A stretch of 64,000 nucleotides of DNA, taken from assembly GCA_965243285.1 (NCBI GenBank), contig OZ251537.1:2108001-2172000 (forward strand). The letters are read 5' to 3'. Below, piece by piece: positions 48,339-59,800 of the stretch (position 1 is its first letter; each line of letters opens with the position of its first letter). The position numbers and the translations under genes are program-made. The stretch is from JAHRAW01 sp965243285. Lineage in GTDB: Bacteria; Pseudomonadota; Gammaproteobacteria; Arenicellales; Poriferihabitantaceae. Below the pieces are notes generated by a model. It was given only the letters and a program-made list of their open reading frames with translations. It was not told the origin of the DNA and ran no database searches.

Positions 48339-48818
48339 TCATTCATAGGTCACTTTCAATATTTCGTACAACCGTTTTCCGGCCGGGGCGTCTACTTCGA
48401 TTTCATCGCCTTCGTGACGGCCGAGTAGGGCGCGGCCGATGGGCGAGCTGATGGAAATGCGACCTTGGTCTAAATCGGCTTCGAGATTGCCGACTAGTTG
48501 GTAGCTCACTTCGGCTTCGGTTTCGGCGTCGTATAGGGCCACGGCGGCGCCGAACACCACCTTGCCGCCGCCGCCGATTTTCGCCGGGTTTACGATTTCG
48601 GCGATGGATAAACTGCTTTCCAATTCGATGATGCGCCCTTCGATGAATCCTTGCTGTTCCTTGGCGGCATCGTATTCGGCGTTCTCGGATAGGTCGCCGT
48701 GAGAGCGCGCTTCGGCGATGGCGGCGATCACCCGTGGGCGCTCGACGCGTTTTAGTTTATTCAACTCGGCGCGCAAGCGTGCGGCGCCGGCGGTGGTCAA
48801 AATCACTCGATCGGTCAT
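48339..48818 (-). CDS. greA: Transcription elongation factor GreA
   Basis: GreA enters the RNA polymerase channel and triggers cleavage of backtracked RNA. The 159-residue protein has the coiled-coil hairpin with acidic tip in AEARSHGDLSENAEYDAAKE and the FKBP-like C-terminal domain (ISSPIGRALLGRHEGDEIEV). Length is normal. It lies downstream of carB on the same strand, as in many proteobacteria; a GGAATCGGG-rich stretch (48838-48885) separates them. Confidence 0.97.
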   Translation of the reverse strand: MTDRVILTTAGAARLRAELNKLKRVERPRVIAAIAEARSHGDLSENAEYDAAKEQQGFIEGRIIELESSLSIAEIVNPAKIGGGGKVVFGAAVALYDAETEAEVSYQLVGNLEADLDQGRISISSPIGRALLGRHEGDEIEVDAPAGKRLYEILKVTYE

Positions 48819-48932
48819 GCTAGTTTGGGTGCCAGAAGTGGGTGGAATCGGGATGAATCGGGTGGAATCGAGCTGAATCGCTTAGGCTGGGGCGGCGCAT
48901 CGAGCACAAATGCGCGCAATCGCCGCCCCTTT

Positions 48933-51900
48933 TCACCCCATATTGCGGTGCAAGGTTTGCAAGCGATTGACGCTGATTTCGGCCGCGGATTTGTGCGCTT
49001 CCACGGCCGCCCGGGCGCCGGCTAAGGTGGTGAAGTAGGTCACTTTATGCACCAAGGCGTGGCGGCGGATTGTATAAGAATCGGCCAGGCTCTGCTTGCC
49101 GGCGGTGGTGTTGATGATGAGGTTGAATTCATCATTTTTGATTTTGTCCACCACATGCGGCCGCCCTTCGGTCACCTTATTGACGCGCTGCGCGGCGACG
49201 CCGGCGGCTTTGAAGGCCGCTGCGGTGCCTTCGGTGGCCACTAGTTCGAAGCCGGCGGCAGCCAGGTAGCGCGCCAACTCCGCGGCCTCGGCTTGGTCAT
49301 CGCTTTTGAGGCTGAATAAGGCGCGCCCGCGACGCGGAATGCGCAAACCCACCGCTTGCTGCGCCTTGCCGAAGGCCTCGCCGAAACTGGCGCCGATGCC
49401 CATCACCTCGCCGGTGCTTTTCATTTCCGGGCCGAGCGTGGGGTCGGCGCCAGGAAATTTGACGAATGGAAAAACCGCCTCCTTGACTGCATAAAAATTG
49501 GGAATGCGCTCGCCGCTGATGCCTTGTTCAGCCAGACTGCGGCCGGCCATCACCCGTGCCGCGATTTTTGCCAGTGGGCGGGCGCTGGCTTTGGAGACGA
49601 ACGGCACGGTGCGCGAGGCGCGGGGGTTTACTTCCAACACATAGATTTCGGCGCCGCGTACTGGGTCGGTTTTGACGGCGAATTGCACATTCATCAGCCC
49701 GACCACATCCAGCGCCAGCGCCAAGGCGCGGGTTTGGCGGCGCAATTCATCCTGCAACGGCGCGGGCAGGCTATACGGCGGCAGCGAACAGGCCGAATCG
49801 CCGGAATGCACGCCGGCTTCTTCGATGTGTTCCATGATGCCGCCGATGACCACCTCGGTGCCGTCGCAAATCGCATCCACATCCACCTCGATGGCGTCGT
49901 TTAAGAATCTGTCCAGCAGCAGCGGGGCTTCGAATTGCGGCAATTCATGCGCGCCACTCGCTGCCCCAGGGAGGCCGGCCTGGCGTAATGGGGCACTGTG
50001 GGTTTGGATGTAATCGCGCAGCTCACCGGCGTTATGTACGATTTCCATAGCCCGCCCGCCGAGCACATAAGAGGGGCGCACCACCAGCGGATAGCCGATT
50101 TCATCCGCCAATGCCGCCGCTTGATCGGGGCGGGCGGCGGTGCGGTTCGGCGGTTGGCGCAGATTCAGCCGATGCAGCAATTGCTGAAAAAAAGCGCGGT
50201 CTTCGGCCTGATGGATGGACTGCGGCGAGGTGCCGATGATGGGCGCCCCGGCCGCCGCCAGCCCGCGCGCCAATTTCAGCGGCGTCTGCCCGCCGTATTG
50301 CACGATAACGCCGAGTGGTTTTTCGACGCGGGTGATTTCCAGTACATCCTCTAAAGTCAGCGGCTCGAAATATAGGCGGTCCGAGGTGTCGTAATCGGTG
50401 GATACGGTCTCCGGATTGCAATTCACCATGATGGTTTCATAGCCATCTTCGCGCAGCGCCACGGCGGCGTGCACGCAGCAATAATCGAACTCGATGCCCT
50501 GCCCGATGCGGTTCGGGCCGCCGCCCAAAATGAGGATTTTTTGGCGCGCCGAGGGTGCCGCCTCGCATTCCTCTTCATAGGTGGAATACAGATAGGCGGT
50601 GGCGGCATCGAATTCCGCAGCGCAGGAATCGACCCGCTTATACACCGGATGAATGGCGTGGGCGTAGCGAAAGGCGCGCACTTCGGATTCTGATACGCCG
50701 AGCAAGCGCGCCAGACGGCGGTCGGAGAAGCCTTTTTGCTTCCAGCTGCGTACCGTGGCCGGGTCGAGATTCAGGGTGGAATCGGCGGCGGAATCGGCGG
50801 ATTCGGTGACGGAAATGGCGGATTCGGCCAAATTATCGGCAGAATCGATGGAATTTGCGGCGGAATCGGTGGAATCGGCGGAATTATTGACGGAATCGGC
50901 GGAATTGTCGGTAGGGGAATCACCGCATGGCGCGGTTTGGGCGCTTTTAGCGAGGCCGGCGGCTTTGATGTCGCCCTCGGTGCGCACCAAATCTTCCACT
51001 TCGGCCAGAAACCACGGGGTGATGTGGCACAGCGCGTGGATTTCGCCGAGCGTCATGCCGCGCCGGAAGGCCTCGGCCAGATACCATGGGCGGGTGGCCG
51101 AGGGCAAGCGCAATCGCGCCGCCAACACATCGCGAATGTGGTCGGGAATGGCGGCGGTCGGGTGTTCGGCGGATTTTTCGGCCGATTTTTCGCTCAAAAT
51201 CCCGCCGCCGGCGCTGCCCCCGATCTCGCCATCGACCGGGCCATCAACCTCGCCCCGGCCAGCACCGCCACCGCCGTCATCGCCCGGCATATCCGGCTCA
51301 TCCAACCCATCGACGCCGATTTCCAGCCCGCGCAACGCCTTTTGGAAGGATTCCTGGAAGGTGCGGCCGATGGCCATGACTTCGCCCACCGATTTCATCT
51401 GCGTGGTCAGCGCCGCATCGACGCCGGGGAATTTCTCGAAATCAAAACGCGGGATTTTGGTCACCACATAGTCGATGCTCGGCTCAAACGAGGCCGGCGT
51501 GGCGCCGCAGGTGATGTCGTTGGTCAATTCATCCAAAGTGAAGCCCACGGCCAATTTGGCCGCCACCCGGGCGATGGGAAAACCGGTGGCTTTGGAGGCC
51601 AGCGCCGAGGAACGCGAGACGCGCGGATTCATCTCGATGATGATCATGCGGCCGTTATCGGGGTGGATGGCGAACTGTACATTGGAGCCGCCGGTGGCCA
51701 CGCCGATTTCGCGCAGCACGGCGATGCTGGCGCATCGCATGCGCTGGTATTCTTTGTCGCTCAAGGTCTGCGCCGGCGCCACGGTGATGGAATCGCCGGT
51801 GTGCACGCCCACCGCATCAACATTCTCAATGGCGCACACGATGATGCAGTTGTCGGCGCAGTCGCGCACCACTTCCATCTCAAACTCCTTCCAGCCGAGG

Positions 51901-52529
51901 ATGCTTTCCTCGATTAACAGCTGGCTGGTGGGCGATTCCGCCAATCCGCGGCGGCAAATTTCATCGAATTCCTCCGAGTTGTAGGCGATGCCGCCGCCGG
52001 CGCCGCCGAGGGTGAACGACGGGCGGATGATGGCCGGAAAACCAATGTCGTCTAACACCGTCGCCGCTTGTTGCAAGTTTTTGGCGATGCCGCCGCGCAC
52101 CGTCTGCAAGCCGATGCGCGCCATGGCGCGGCGAAAAAGTTGGCGGTCTTCGGCTTTGTCGATGGCGGCGCGGTCGGCGCCGATCATCTCGACGCCGTAT
52201 TTTTCCAGCACGCCGTGGCGGTCTAAATCCAGCGCGCAATTCAGCGCCGTTTGCCCGCCCATGGTGGGCAGCAGGGCATCCGGGCGCTCGATATCGATGA
52301 CTTGCTCGACATGCCGCCAGTCGATGGGTTCGATGTAGGTGGCGGCGGCGAAATCCGGATCCGTCATAATGGTGGCCGGGTTGGAATTCACCAGCGCCAC
52401 GCGATAGCCCTCTTCGCTCAGCGCCTTGCACGCCTGCACGCCGGAATAATCGAATTCGCAGGCTTGGCCGATGATGATCGGCCCGGCGCCGATGATCAAA
52501 ACCGAGCGAATGTCGCCGCGTTTAGGCAT
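48933..52529 (-). CDS. carB: Carbamoyl phosphate synthase large subunit with two insertions
   Basis: CarB uses ammonia from CarA, bicarbonate and two ATP to make carbamoyl phosphate for pyrimidines and arginine. Both ATP-grasp halves are present (LIIGAGPIIIGQACEFDYSG and ILGGGPNRIGQGIEFDYCC), as are the oligomerisation and C-terminal allosteric domains. The length, 1198, is about 125 above the usual 1070. The surplus lies in two low-complexity inserts: Gly/Asp-rich at about 406-450 and Ser/Ala/Asp-rich at about 531-587, both in the central domain, between conserved blocks. The second is encoded by GGCGGAATCGG-like DNA repeats (50770-50925). The reading frame stays open. The start overlaps the carA stop. 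Confidence 0.96.
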   Translation of the reverse strand: MPKRGDIRSVLIIGAGPIIIGQACEFDYSGVQACKALSEEGYRVALVNSNPATIMTDPDFAAATYIEPIDWRHVEQVIDIERPDALLPTMGGQTALNCALDLDRHGVLEKYGVEMIGADRAAIDKAEDRQLFRRAMARIGLQTVRGGIAKNLQQAATVLDDIGFPAIIRPSFTLGGAGGGIAYNSEEFDEICRRGLAESPTSQLLIEESILGWKEFEMEVVRDCADNCIIVCAIENVDAVGVHTGDSITVAPAQTLSDKEYQRMRCASIAVLREIGVATGGSNVQFAIHPDNGRMIIIEMNPRVSRSSALASKATGFPIARVAAKLAVGFTLDELTNDITCGATPASFEPSIDYVVTKIPRFDFEKFPGVDAALTTQMKSVGEVMAIGRTFQESFQKALRGLEIGVDGLDEPDMPGDDGGGGAGRGEVDGPVDGEIGGSAGGGILSEKSAEKSAEHPTAAIPDHIRDVLAARLRLPSATRPWYLAEAFRRGMTLGEIHALCHITPWFLAEVEDLVRTEGDIKAAGLAKSAQTAPCGDSPTDNSADSVNNSADSTDSAANSIDSADNLAESAISVTESADSAADSTLNLDPATVRSWKQKGFSDRRLARLLGVSESEVRAFRYAHAIHPVYKRVDSCAAEFDAATAYLYSTYEEECEAAPSARQKILILGGGPNRIGQGIEFDYCCVHAAVALREDGYETIMVNCNPETVSTDYDTSDRLYFEPLTLEDVLEITRVEKPLGVIVQYGGQTPLKLARGLAAAGAPIIGTSPQSIHQAEDRAFFQQLLHRLNLRQPPNRTAARPDQAAALADEIGYPLVVRPSYVLGGRAMEIVHNAGELRDYIQTHSAPLRQAGLPGAASGAHELPQFEAPLLLDRFLNDAIEVDVDAICDGTEVVIGGIMEHIEEAGVHSGDSACSLPPYSLPAPLQDELRRQTRALALALDVVGLMNVQFAVKTDPVRGAEIYVLEVNPRASRTVPFVSKASARPLAKIAARVMAGRSLAEQGISGERIPNFYAVKEAVFPFVKFPGADPTLGPEMKSTGEVMGIGASFGEAFGKAQQAVGLRIPRRGRALFSLKSDDQAEAAELARYLAAAGFELVATEGTAAAFKAAGVAAQRVNKVTEGRPHVVDKIKNDEFNLIINTTAGKQSLADSYTIRRHALVHKVTYFTTLAGARAAVEAHKSAAEISVNRLQTLHRNMG

Positions 52530-53841
52530 TTTTCGGCGAATTTGAGCGTGGATTTGCGCGCTGCCTGGCGGCGGTGGATGCGGCCGCCATCATGGCGATG
52601 AATTTATCGAACAGCGGCGCCAAATCATGCGGGCCCGGGCTGGCTTCGGGGTGACCTTGGAAGGAAAAGGCCGCTTTGTCGCGTCTTTCCAGGCCTTGGA
52701 TGCTGCCATCGAACAGCGAACGATGGGTGATTCGCAACCGCGCCGGCAGCGAGGATTCGCGCACCATAAAGCCGTGGTTTTGGCTGCTGATGAACACCCG
52801 CCCGCTGTCCACCTCGCGCACCGGATGGTTGGCGCCGTGATGGCCGAATTTCATTTTTTCGGTGCGCGCGCCGCTGGCCAACGCCAGCAGTTGATGCCCT
52901 AAGCAAATGCCGAACAGGGGAATGGTTGCATTCGCCGCCGGCTCATGTCCCGCCGCCTCGCCATGCGCCAATAAGGCGCGGATGGCATCTATGGCATAGC
53001 CGCATGGCTCAGGGTCGCCGGGCCCGTTGGATAAAAAAACACCGTGCGGGCGCTGGCGCAAAATCTCCTGTGCGCTGGTTTGCGCCGGCATGACGAGAAT
53101 TTCGCAACCGCGCTGCGCCAACATGCGCAAAATATTGTGCTTTACGCCGTAATCGCACACCACCACCTTGTAGGGCGGCGAATCCATGCCGCGCCGGGCA
53201 TCGTGGTCGATATTTTGATCTACATGTTGGTCTACATGATCTTGCGCATGATTTTGACCGCCATCACCAGGCGCATCGTCGCGGTTATCGACCTGCGCAT
53301 CGCCAGGCCCGACCCAGCATTTTTTACTCCACCGATAGGCGCAGTCGATGCTGACTTGGCGCGCCAAATCCATCCCGCCGAGCCCGGGGAAGGCGCGCGC
53401 CGCCGCCAGCGCGCGCTCGGCATCGACAAACTCGGCGCCGGCGACGATGCAGCCGCTTTGGGCGCCGCCGCTGCGCAGTATGCGGGTCAGTCTGCGGGTG
53501 TCGATATCGCTAATCGCGACCACTTCGCGCGCTTGTAAAAAGGCCGGTAAACTCGAGCGCGCGCGCCAGTTGCTATGCAGATGGGGGATGTTTTTGACGA
53601 TCAACCCGGCGCAAAACACCCGCCGCGACTCATGATCTTGCGGCGTGGCGCCCACATTGCCGATGTGCGGCGCGGTGAGGGTGATCAACTGCCGCGCATA
53701 GGAGGGGTCGGTGAGGATTTCCAGATAGCCGGTCATGGCGGTGTTGAAAACCACCTCGCCGCTGCTTATTCCATCGACGCCTACCGAGCGCCCGACAAAA
53801 CGCGTGCCATCGGCGAGCATGAGCAAGGCCGGTTTAGTCAA
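52522..53841 (-). CDS. carA: Carbamoyl phosphate synthase small subunit with insertion
   Basis: CarA is the glutaminase subunit. LFGICLGHQLLAL holds the nucleophile Cys, and SFQGHPEASPGP the His and Glu of the triad; the N-terminal domain starts KPALLMLADGTRF. At 439 residues it is some 50 above the norm because of an Asp/His/Gln-rich insert at about 177-218 (DHVDQHVDQNIDHD), between the N-terminal domain and the amidotransferase. The insert sits where the two domains join. Its stop codon overlaps the carB start (AATGCCTAA), so the two are co-translated. Confidence 0.96.
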   Translation of the reverse strand: MTKPALLMLADGTRFVGRSVGVDGISSGEVVFNTAMTGYLEILTDPSYARQLITLTAPHIGNVGATPQDHESRRVFCAGLIVKNIPHLHSNWRARSSLPAFLQAREVVAISDIDTRRLTRILRSGGAQSGCIVAGAEFVDAERALAAARAFPGLGGMDLARQVSIDCAYRWSKKCWVGPGDAQVDNRDDAPGDGGQNHAQDHVDQHVDQNIDHDARRGMDSPPYKVVVCDYGVKHNILRMLAQRGCEILVMPAQTSAQEILRQRPHGVFLSNGPGDPEPCGYAIDAIRALLAHGEAAGHEPAANATIPLFGICLGHQLLALASGARTEKMKFGHHGANHPVREVDSGRVFISSQNHGFMVRESSLPARLRITHRSLFDGSIQGLERRDKAAFSFQGHPEASPGPHDLAPLFDKFIAMMAAASTAARQRANPRSNSPKNA

Positions 53842-54069
53842 CGGGTTTTTCCTTAGACAGAGAGTGCATTAAGCGGGCGACGGGCGGCATTGTGCAGCGC
53901 CAAAAAATCGCGGCGGACGAGTCATGATAGGCGAGCGGGGGCAGTTAGGCGTAAAAAATGGGAATGCGCCCAACCTAAGCCCATTCCCGCTAATACACCA
54001 ATCAACGCCGCCGATTGTACCCCCGCTGTGGCCGCGATTGTATAGATTCAACACAAAATGAGGAATTAT

Positions 54070-54665
<596 letters not shown>

Positions 54666-54670
54666 GGGGG

Positions 54671-55813
54671 TTGAGAAAAAGCCCAAAAGCCAAAAGCCCC
54701 TACCATGCCCACCGCAGATTCACTCCCACCACCATCCCCCCAGCCGACCTGCGCGCCATCGGCGAACTATTGCGCGCCTGGGGCCGCCAGCTGGGGTTCG
54801 CGCATATCGCCATAAGCGATGTGGCTCTCAGCCTGGCCGAGGGGCAATTACGCGCCTGGCTGGGGCAAAATTTCCACGGCGAAATGGCGTATATGGCGCG
54901 CCACGGCGCCAAACGCGCCCGCCCCGGAGAACTGCTGCCCGGCACCATGCGAGTGATTACGGCGCGGCTGGATTATCTGCCCGAACCCATGACAGCGGCG
55001 GCGCAGACCTTGGCCGACCCGAACATCGGCTACATTTCGCGCTATGCGTTGGGGCGGGATTATCATAAATTGATGCGCCGCAAACTGCAGCGCTTGGCGG
55101 ATAAATTACGCGCCGAAATCGGCGCCTTCGGCTATCGCGCCTTTTGCGACAGCGCCCCGGTGATGGAAAAGGCGTTGGCGCAAAAATCCGGCCACGGCTG
55201 GCTCGGCAAACACACCAACCTCATCAACCGCGATAGCGGCTCGTGGTTTTTTCTCGGCGAGTTATACACCGACTTAGCCCTGCCGGTGGACGCCCCAACC
55301 AGCGCGCATTGCGGCAGTTGCACGGCGTGCATCGATATCTGCCCCACCGCCGCCATCGTCGCCCCCTATCAATTAGACGCGCGGCGCTGCATCTCCTATC
55401 TCACCATCGAATTGCGCGGCCCCATCCCGCTGGAATTTCGCGCACTCATAGGCAACCGCATCTTCGGCTGCGATGACTGCCAACTGGTCTGCCCGTGGAA
55501 TCGCTACGCCCAACTCACCACGCAGTCCGATTTCGCCCCCCGCCACGGACTAGACCACACCGCCTTGGTCGACCTATTCGCCTGGGATGAAGCCACCTTT
55601 CGCCGCCGTACCGAAGGCTCGGCCATCCGCCGCATCGGCCACCCGTCCTGGCTGCGCAACATCGCCATCGCCTTAGGCAACGCCCCGAGCACAGCCGATG
55701 TCACCGCCGCTTTGGAAAGCCGTCGCCACCACCCCAGCGCCTTAGTGCGCGAACATGTCGCCTGGGCGCTGGCGCAACATCAGCTCACCGCCTGCCCTGC
55801 CTCCGCAGATTGA
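54671..55813 (+). CDS. queG: Epoxyqueuosine reductase QueG
   Basis: QueG reduces epoxyqueuosine to queuosine in tRNA with cobalamin and two 4Fe-4S clusters. DSAPVMEKALAQKSGHGWLG and GELYTDLALP are signature parts; cluster cysteines are in CGSCTACIDICPT and CDDCQLVCPWN; a HEAT-like tail follows. The first codon of this frame is a TTG inside the repeat at 54671. A more natural ATG with a family-like start lies at 54706 (MPTADSLPPP) but in another frame; it would join the gene frame if one more C were present in the C6 run near 54736. So the true start is unclear, and the gene may be phase-variable, slightly damaged or mis-assembled. Confidence 0.9.
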   Translation: MRKSPKAKSPYHAHRRFTPTTIPPADLRAIGELLRAWGRQLGFAHIAISDVALSLAEGQLRAWLGQNFHGEMAYMARHGAKRARPGELLPGTMRVITARLDYLPEPMTAAAQTLADPNIGYISRYALGRDYHKLMRRKLQRLADKLRAEIGAFGYRAFCDSAPVMEKALAQKSGHGWLGKHTNLINRDSGSWFFLGELYTDLALPVDAPTSAHCGSCTACIDICPTAAIVAPYQLDARRCISYLTIELRGPIPLEFRALIGNRIFGCDDCQLVCPWNRYAQLTTQSDFAPRHGLDHTALVDLFAWDEATFRRRTEGSAIRRIGHPSWLRNIAIALGNAPSTADVTAALESRRHHPSALVREHVAWALAQHQLTACPASAD

Positions 55814-55819
55814 ATCCCC

Positions 55820-56800
55820 CCCATTATTTACGGGATTTATATATCTAAATCTGCACGGTGGCTTTTGATTTTGGCTTTTCGCTTTTGATGTGGCTTTGGT
55901 TTTGGCTTTTGGCTTTTGGGCTTTGGCTTTGGCTTTTAACGTTTCACTCCCCCCCGTGCTTCATCTGGGGGGAGTCAAATCAGGCGGCTTTTTCGCCTGA
56001 TTTGGTGGGGGGCTGTTGATGTTGCCTTTGGCTTTTGATGTTGGCTTTTGATGTTGGCTTTTGATGTTGCTTTGGCTTTTGACTTTTGGCTTTGGCTTTG
56101 GCTGTTAAGGCTTTGCTCCACCCTATCTTTTTAGGGGGGAGCCAAAACTGGCGGCTCCATCGCCAGTTTTGGTGGGGGGTGCTTTTGATTTTAATCCTGA
56201 TGTTGCTGTTGCTTTTGCTGTTGCTTTGGCTTTTGGCTTTTGGCTTTTGCTTTTGGCTTTTAACGTTTTGCTCCCCCCCGTGCTTCATCTGGGGGGAGTC
56301 AAATCAGGCGGCTTTTTCGCCTGATTTGGTGGGGGGGCTGTTGATGTTGCTTTTGGCTTTTGATTTGGCTTTTGATTTGGCTTTTTTCTTGATTCACGCT
56401 AAGAAAAGCAACGGCAACATCAAAGGCAAAAGCGAAAAGCAACATCAAAGGCAAAAGCGAAAGGCAACATCAAAGGCAAAAGCGAAAGGCAACCCAACAA
56501 CCCCCACCAAAGCAGAGCCACGCCTGTCGGCGCGGCTCTGCTTTGACTCCCCTGCGTACGCGGTGGAGTAAGTTAAAAGCGACAGCAACGGCCAAAGCTA
56601 AAAGCAACATCAAAAGCCAAAGCCAAAAGCAAAGTCAACGGCCCCCCCGCCAAATCAGGCGATAAAGCCGCCTGATTTGGCTCCCCCAGATGAAGCACGG
56701 GGGGGAGCGAAACATCAAAAGCAACATCAAAAGCCAAAAGCCAAAAGCCAAAAGCCAAAAGCCAAAAGCCAAAAGCCCCCCTAAGTTTGGTGGAATCCGA
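55820..56800. repeat. Composite intergenic repeat, copy 8 (three units in series)
   Basis: Begins with GGATTTATATATCTAAATC. Three double-hairpin units follow among AAAGCC-type runs. In the 55945-56010 and 56270-56335 units the CTCCCCCC...GGGGGGAG hairpin is followed by an AAATCAGGCG...CGCCTGATTT stem. Between them, at 56145-56175, the stem is AAAACTGGCG...CGCCAGTTTT. Another copy in reverse order is at 56640-56710. An AGCAGAGCC...GGCTCTGCT stem lies at 56510-56545. It fills the gap of about 1 kb between queG and the giant adhesin. Confidence 0.85.
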
Positions 56801-56812
56801 TATCACACCCTC

Positions 56813-56850
56813 AAAAAAAAGGGCGATTCATTGCTGAATCGCCCTTTTTT
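56813..56850 (-). terminator. Rho-independent terminator of the adhesin gene
   Basis: A perfect 10-bp stem GGGCGATTCA/TGAATCGCCC with loop TTGC (56821-56844) is bordered by eight A on one side and six T on the other. On the minus strand it ends in eight T, 23 bp after the adhesin stop codon. It can also work for transcripts from the other strand. Confidence 0.92.
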
Positions 56851-56872
56851 GGTTATTTAACCAAAATCTCGG

Positions 56873-59800
56873 TCAAAACTGCATCTCCCCCTTCAGAATC
56901 AGGGCATTGGTGGCGGCGGCGGGGGTGGCGCTTTCGTAGCGTTCGCCTAATAGGTTTAGGGTCAGGGGGCTGGTGGGGGGGCGCCAGTGCATGCCTAGGC
57001 GATAGGTGGCGGCGGGGGCGATGGTGATTTCGGTGTAGGGTTCGATTAATGAGCCATCGCGCAGCATTATGCCGTAGCCGACGCGGGTATTTAGGCGCGC
57101 GGCATAGTCGGCGGTTTTATCGGTGGCGGCGGCGCCGAATCCGGCGGCGCCATTGTCGGCGGTGGCACCCTTGCCGGCGGAATCCGCCAAGCCCTCATGC
57201 CATAGGCGCTGCTGGGCGCTGGCGGTGTCGCCATAACTGGGCGTTATGTTCAGCGATAACCCTTGCCCGTCGGCGCCGGGGGCTAAAATTAGGCTGCCTT
57301 GGATGCCCCATTCTTCTTGCTCGGCACTGTGGGCTAATAAGGCGCGCATTTTGCCTTCGGCGGTGAATCTCGCCGCTGGGTTGTGATAGCGAATGGCGAG
57401 GCCCACCTCGGCGCCGGCGCCGGTTTCGCCATCGCCGCCGTCATGGCGCAAGCCGACTTCGGCCGATGGGGTGAGGGCGGCGCCGCTGGCCAGCCGGCCG
57501 GGCATGCTGGCCTCTAACGCGGTGCGAATGCGGGTGGCGGCGGTGGAAATGTCGGCCATGCCGGGCTGCGCGTCGGCCTCCAATTCGCTGTGGGTGACCT
57601 CGCCTTTTACGCGCATTTGGGCGGCGTTTTGTTGCCAAATTGTGCCGCTCAACCCGCCGCCGATGGTGCTTAATTTGAGGTCGGCCGATTGGGCGTCGCC
57701 AGCGGTCGGTTTTACGCGTAAATCGCCGCCGCCGAGGCCTACCGAAGCCCATAAATCCAACGCCCCGGCGCGCCAGCCGAGGTACGGATGCACGCTGGTC
57801 ATGTCGAGGTCGTAATCGCCCCCACCGGCGGCGGTTTCATACGCCAAATCGCTGCTTAGGCGGGAGATGGATAGCCCCAGCAGCAGGTTTGGCCGCACTT
57901 TTGCATCGGCGCCCACATGGAAGCCGAGCAAATCCCCGGACCAATCCACGGCCGCGCTTGTCCCGGATAATTCGGCGTATTCGCCGCTGGCCCACAAGGT
58001 GGTTTGGCCGATTCCATCACCGCCGCCGCCGCCTTTTATCGGCATGGAAAATCCGCTGCCGGCGAGTAGTTTTTTCATATCGCCGCCATTTTCGAGCATC
58101 TCTTCGCCCCGAGCCGCCAATACGCCGGCGATATTGTCATGCCCGGCGAGGCGGAAACTCGCCCCGCCAGCGCCAGCCGAATTGCCGCCGCCCGAACCCC
58201 GCCCAGCGGCCCGGCTGATGCGCGTGGTCACGGCGCCGACGGCGCTGTGGGTTATCGCCCGCGCCACCTCCGGCAAAATCACGGCGTTGGTTTGGTTGAC
58301 TGAATCGGCGGCAGCGCCCTCGAGAATAATGGTGAATGCGCCGGGGTCGGTGGCCAAGCCATCAGCGGTGGAATTGCCGTGCGGGTCGGTCGCGGTGTAG
58401 GTGAAAGTCGCGGAAAGCGGCAAAAACGCATCCAAATTCGGCACATCTGCGGCCAAATCCGCCCACTTTTCGGCGCTGATGCCGGCGAGGGCGATGGGGG
58501 CGGTGATGGGCGCGGCGCTGGCATCGGGCAAGAAATCAGCAAAAAATTCGCTAATTTCACTCGGCACGGGGAGCGTGGAGTCAGACACGAGCGCGCTATC
58601 TTGAGTCAACCCATAGGTGAGCGCGATGTCAGCGCTGCCGCTACGCGCTATCGGCAAAACCAAATCACCGACCACCTCGCCCACGCGATAGGTGAGGTCG
58701 GCCGGCGGCTGGCTGAAGGCCGGGCCGGCGATGGTTAAGGTGAAGGTGAGGGTCGATTCATTGGGTGGCGTGGCGCCGTCGGTGGCGGTGTATACCAGCG
58801 TGTAGGCGCCGGCATCGGTGGGGGTGCCGCTTAATTCTCGCGTGGCGGCGGTGTAAACCAGCCCCGGCACGGTGGAATCATCGGCAAAAACCGCCTCGCC
58901 CGAGTCGGTCAGGGTGTAAGTCAGCAAGGTGTCGGCATAGCCGGAATCCGCCTCGGGCAGGGTTATCGGGGCGAGCATGACACCGGCGGCGTAGGGTCCG
59001 CCGAGGGTCAAATCAACGGGCTGGACGAAGGTCGGCCCGGTTATCGCCAAAGTGAAGGATAAATTGGTGGCGTTGCCGGCGGCGTCGGTGGCGGTATAAA
59101 CCAAATCCGCCTCGCCGGCCGTCATCGGCGTGCCGGATAACACGCCGCCGGCGGCCGAATGGGCGAAAGTCAGCCCGAGAATGGTCGAAGCGCCGGCAAT
59201 ATCGCGATTGCCGCCGGATTCCACCGCCGCCAGGCTGTAGGTGATGGGCGCCAACCCGCCGACCACCGCCGGCAGGGTGTAATCCACCGAGGCGCCGGCG
59301 GCGAAAGTGGTCATATCCCCGGAAATCGGTTCAATGGCGGCGATTTGGGCGTACACGGTGATGGAAAACGGGCGTTCGAGGCTGAGTCCGGCGTCATCTT
59401 GCACCCGATAGGTGAAATTGTAGATGCCGGCGGCGGTGGGGCTGCCGGATAGGGCGTATGGCGTGGCGGAATTCGCCGGGGTGTTGGGGCTGAGGTTGAG
59501 CCAAGCGGGTAATTCGCCAGTGTTGGGCGGCGGGGCGCTGGCGGCGGTGAGGGTATATAGGTAGGGCGGCGTGCCGTCGGTGGCGGCGGGCAAAACCAAG
59601 TCGGCACCGCCGGAATCGACGATGGAATCGCCGATGGCATAGGTTAAATTGGCCGGGGTCGGCAGATTTAAGCGGGCGATGGTTAGGGTGAAGGTGGCGG
59701 ACTGGCTGGCGGCGGCGATGTTGGCGGTGGAATCGCCGCCGTCGGTGGCGGTGTAGATTAATGTTGCCGTGGCGGGGGTGGCTTGGGCGGTGCCGGATAG

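Noticed and set aside
56640..56710. Kissing-loop pairing between the two hairpins of the repeat
   Set aside because: Both loops carry GATGAAGC in the same sense when on one strand, so they are copies of each other and not complementary.
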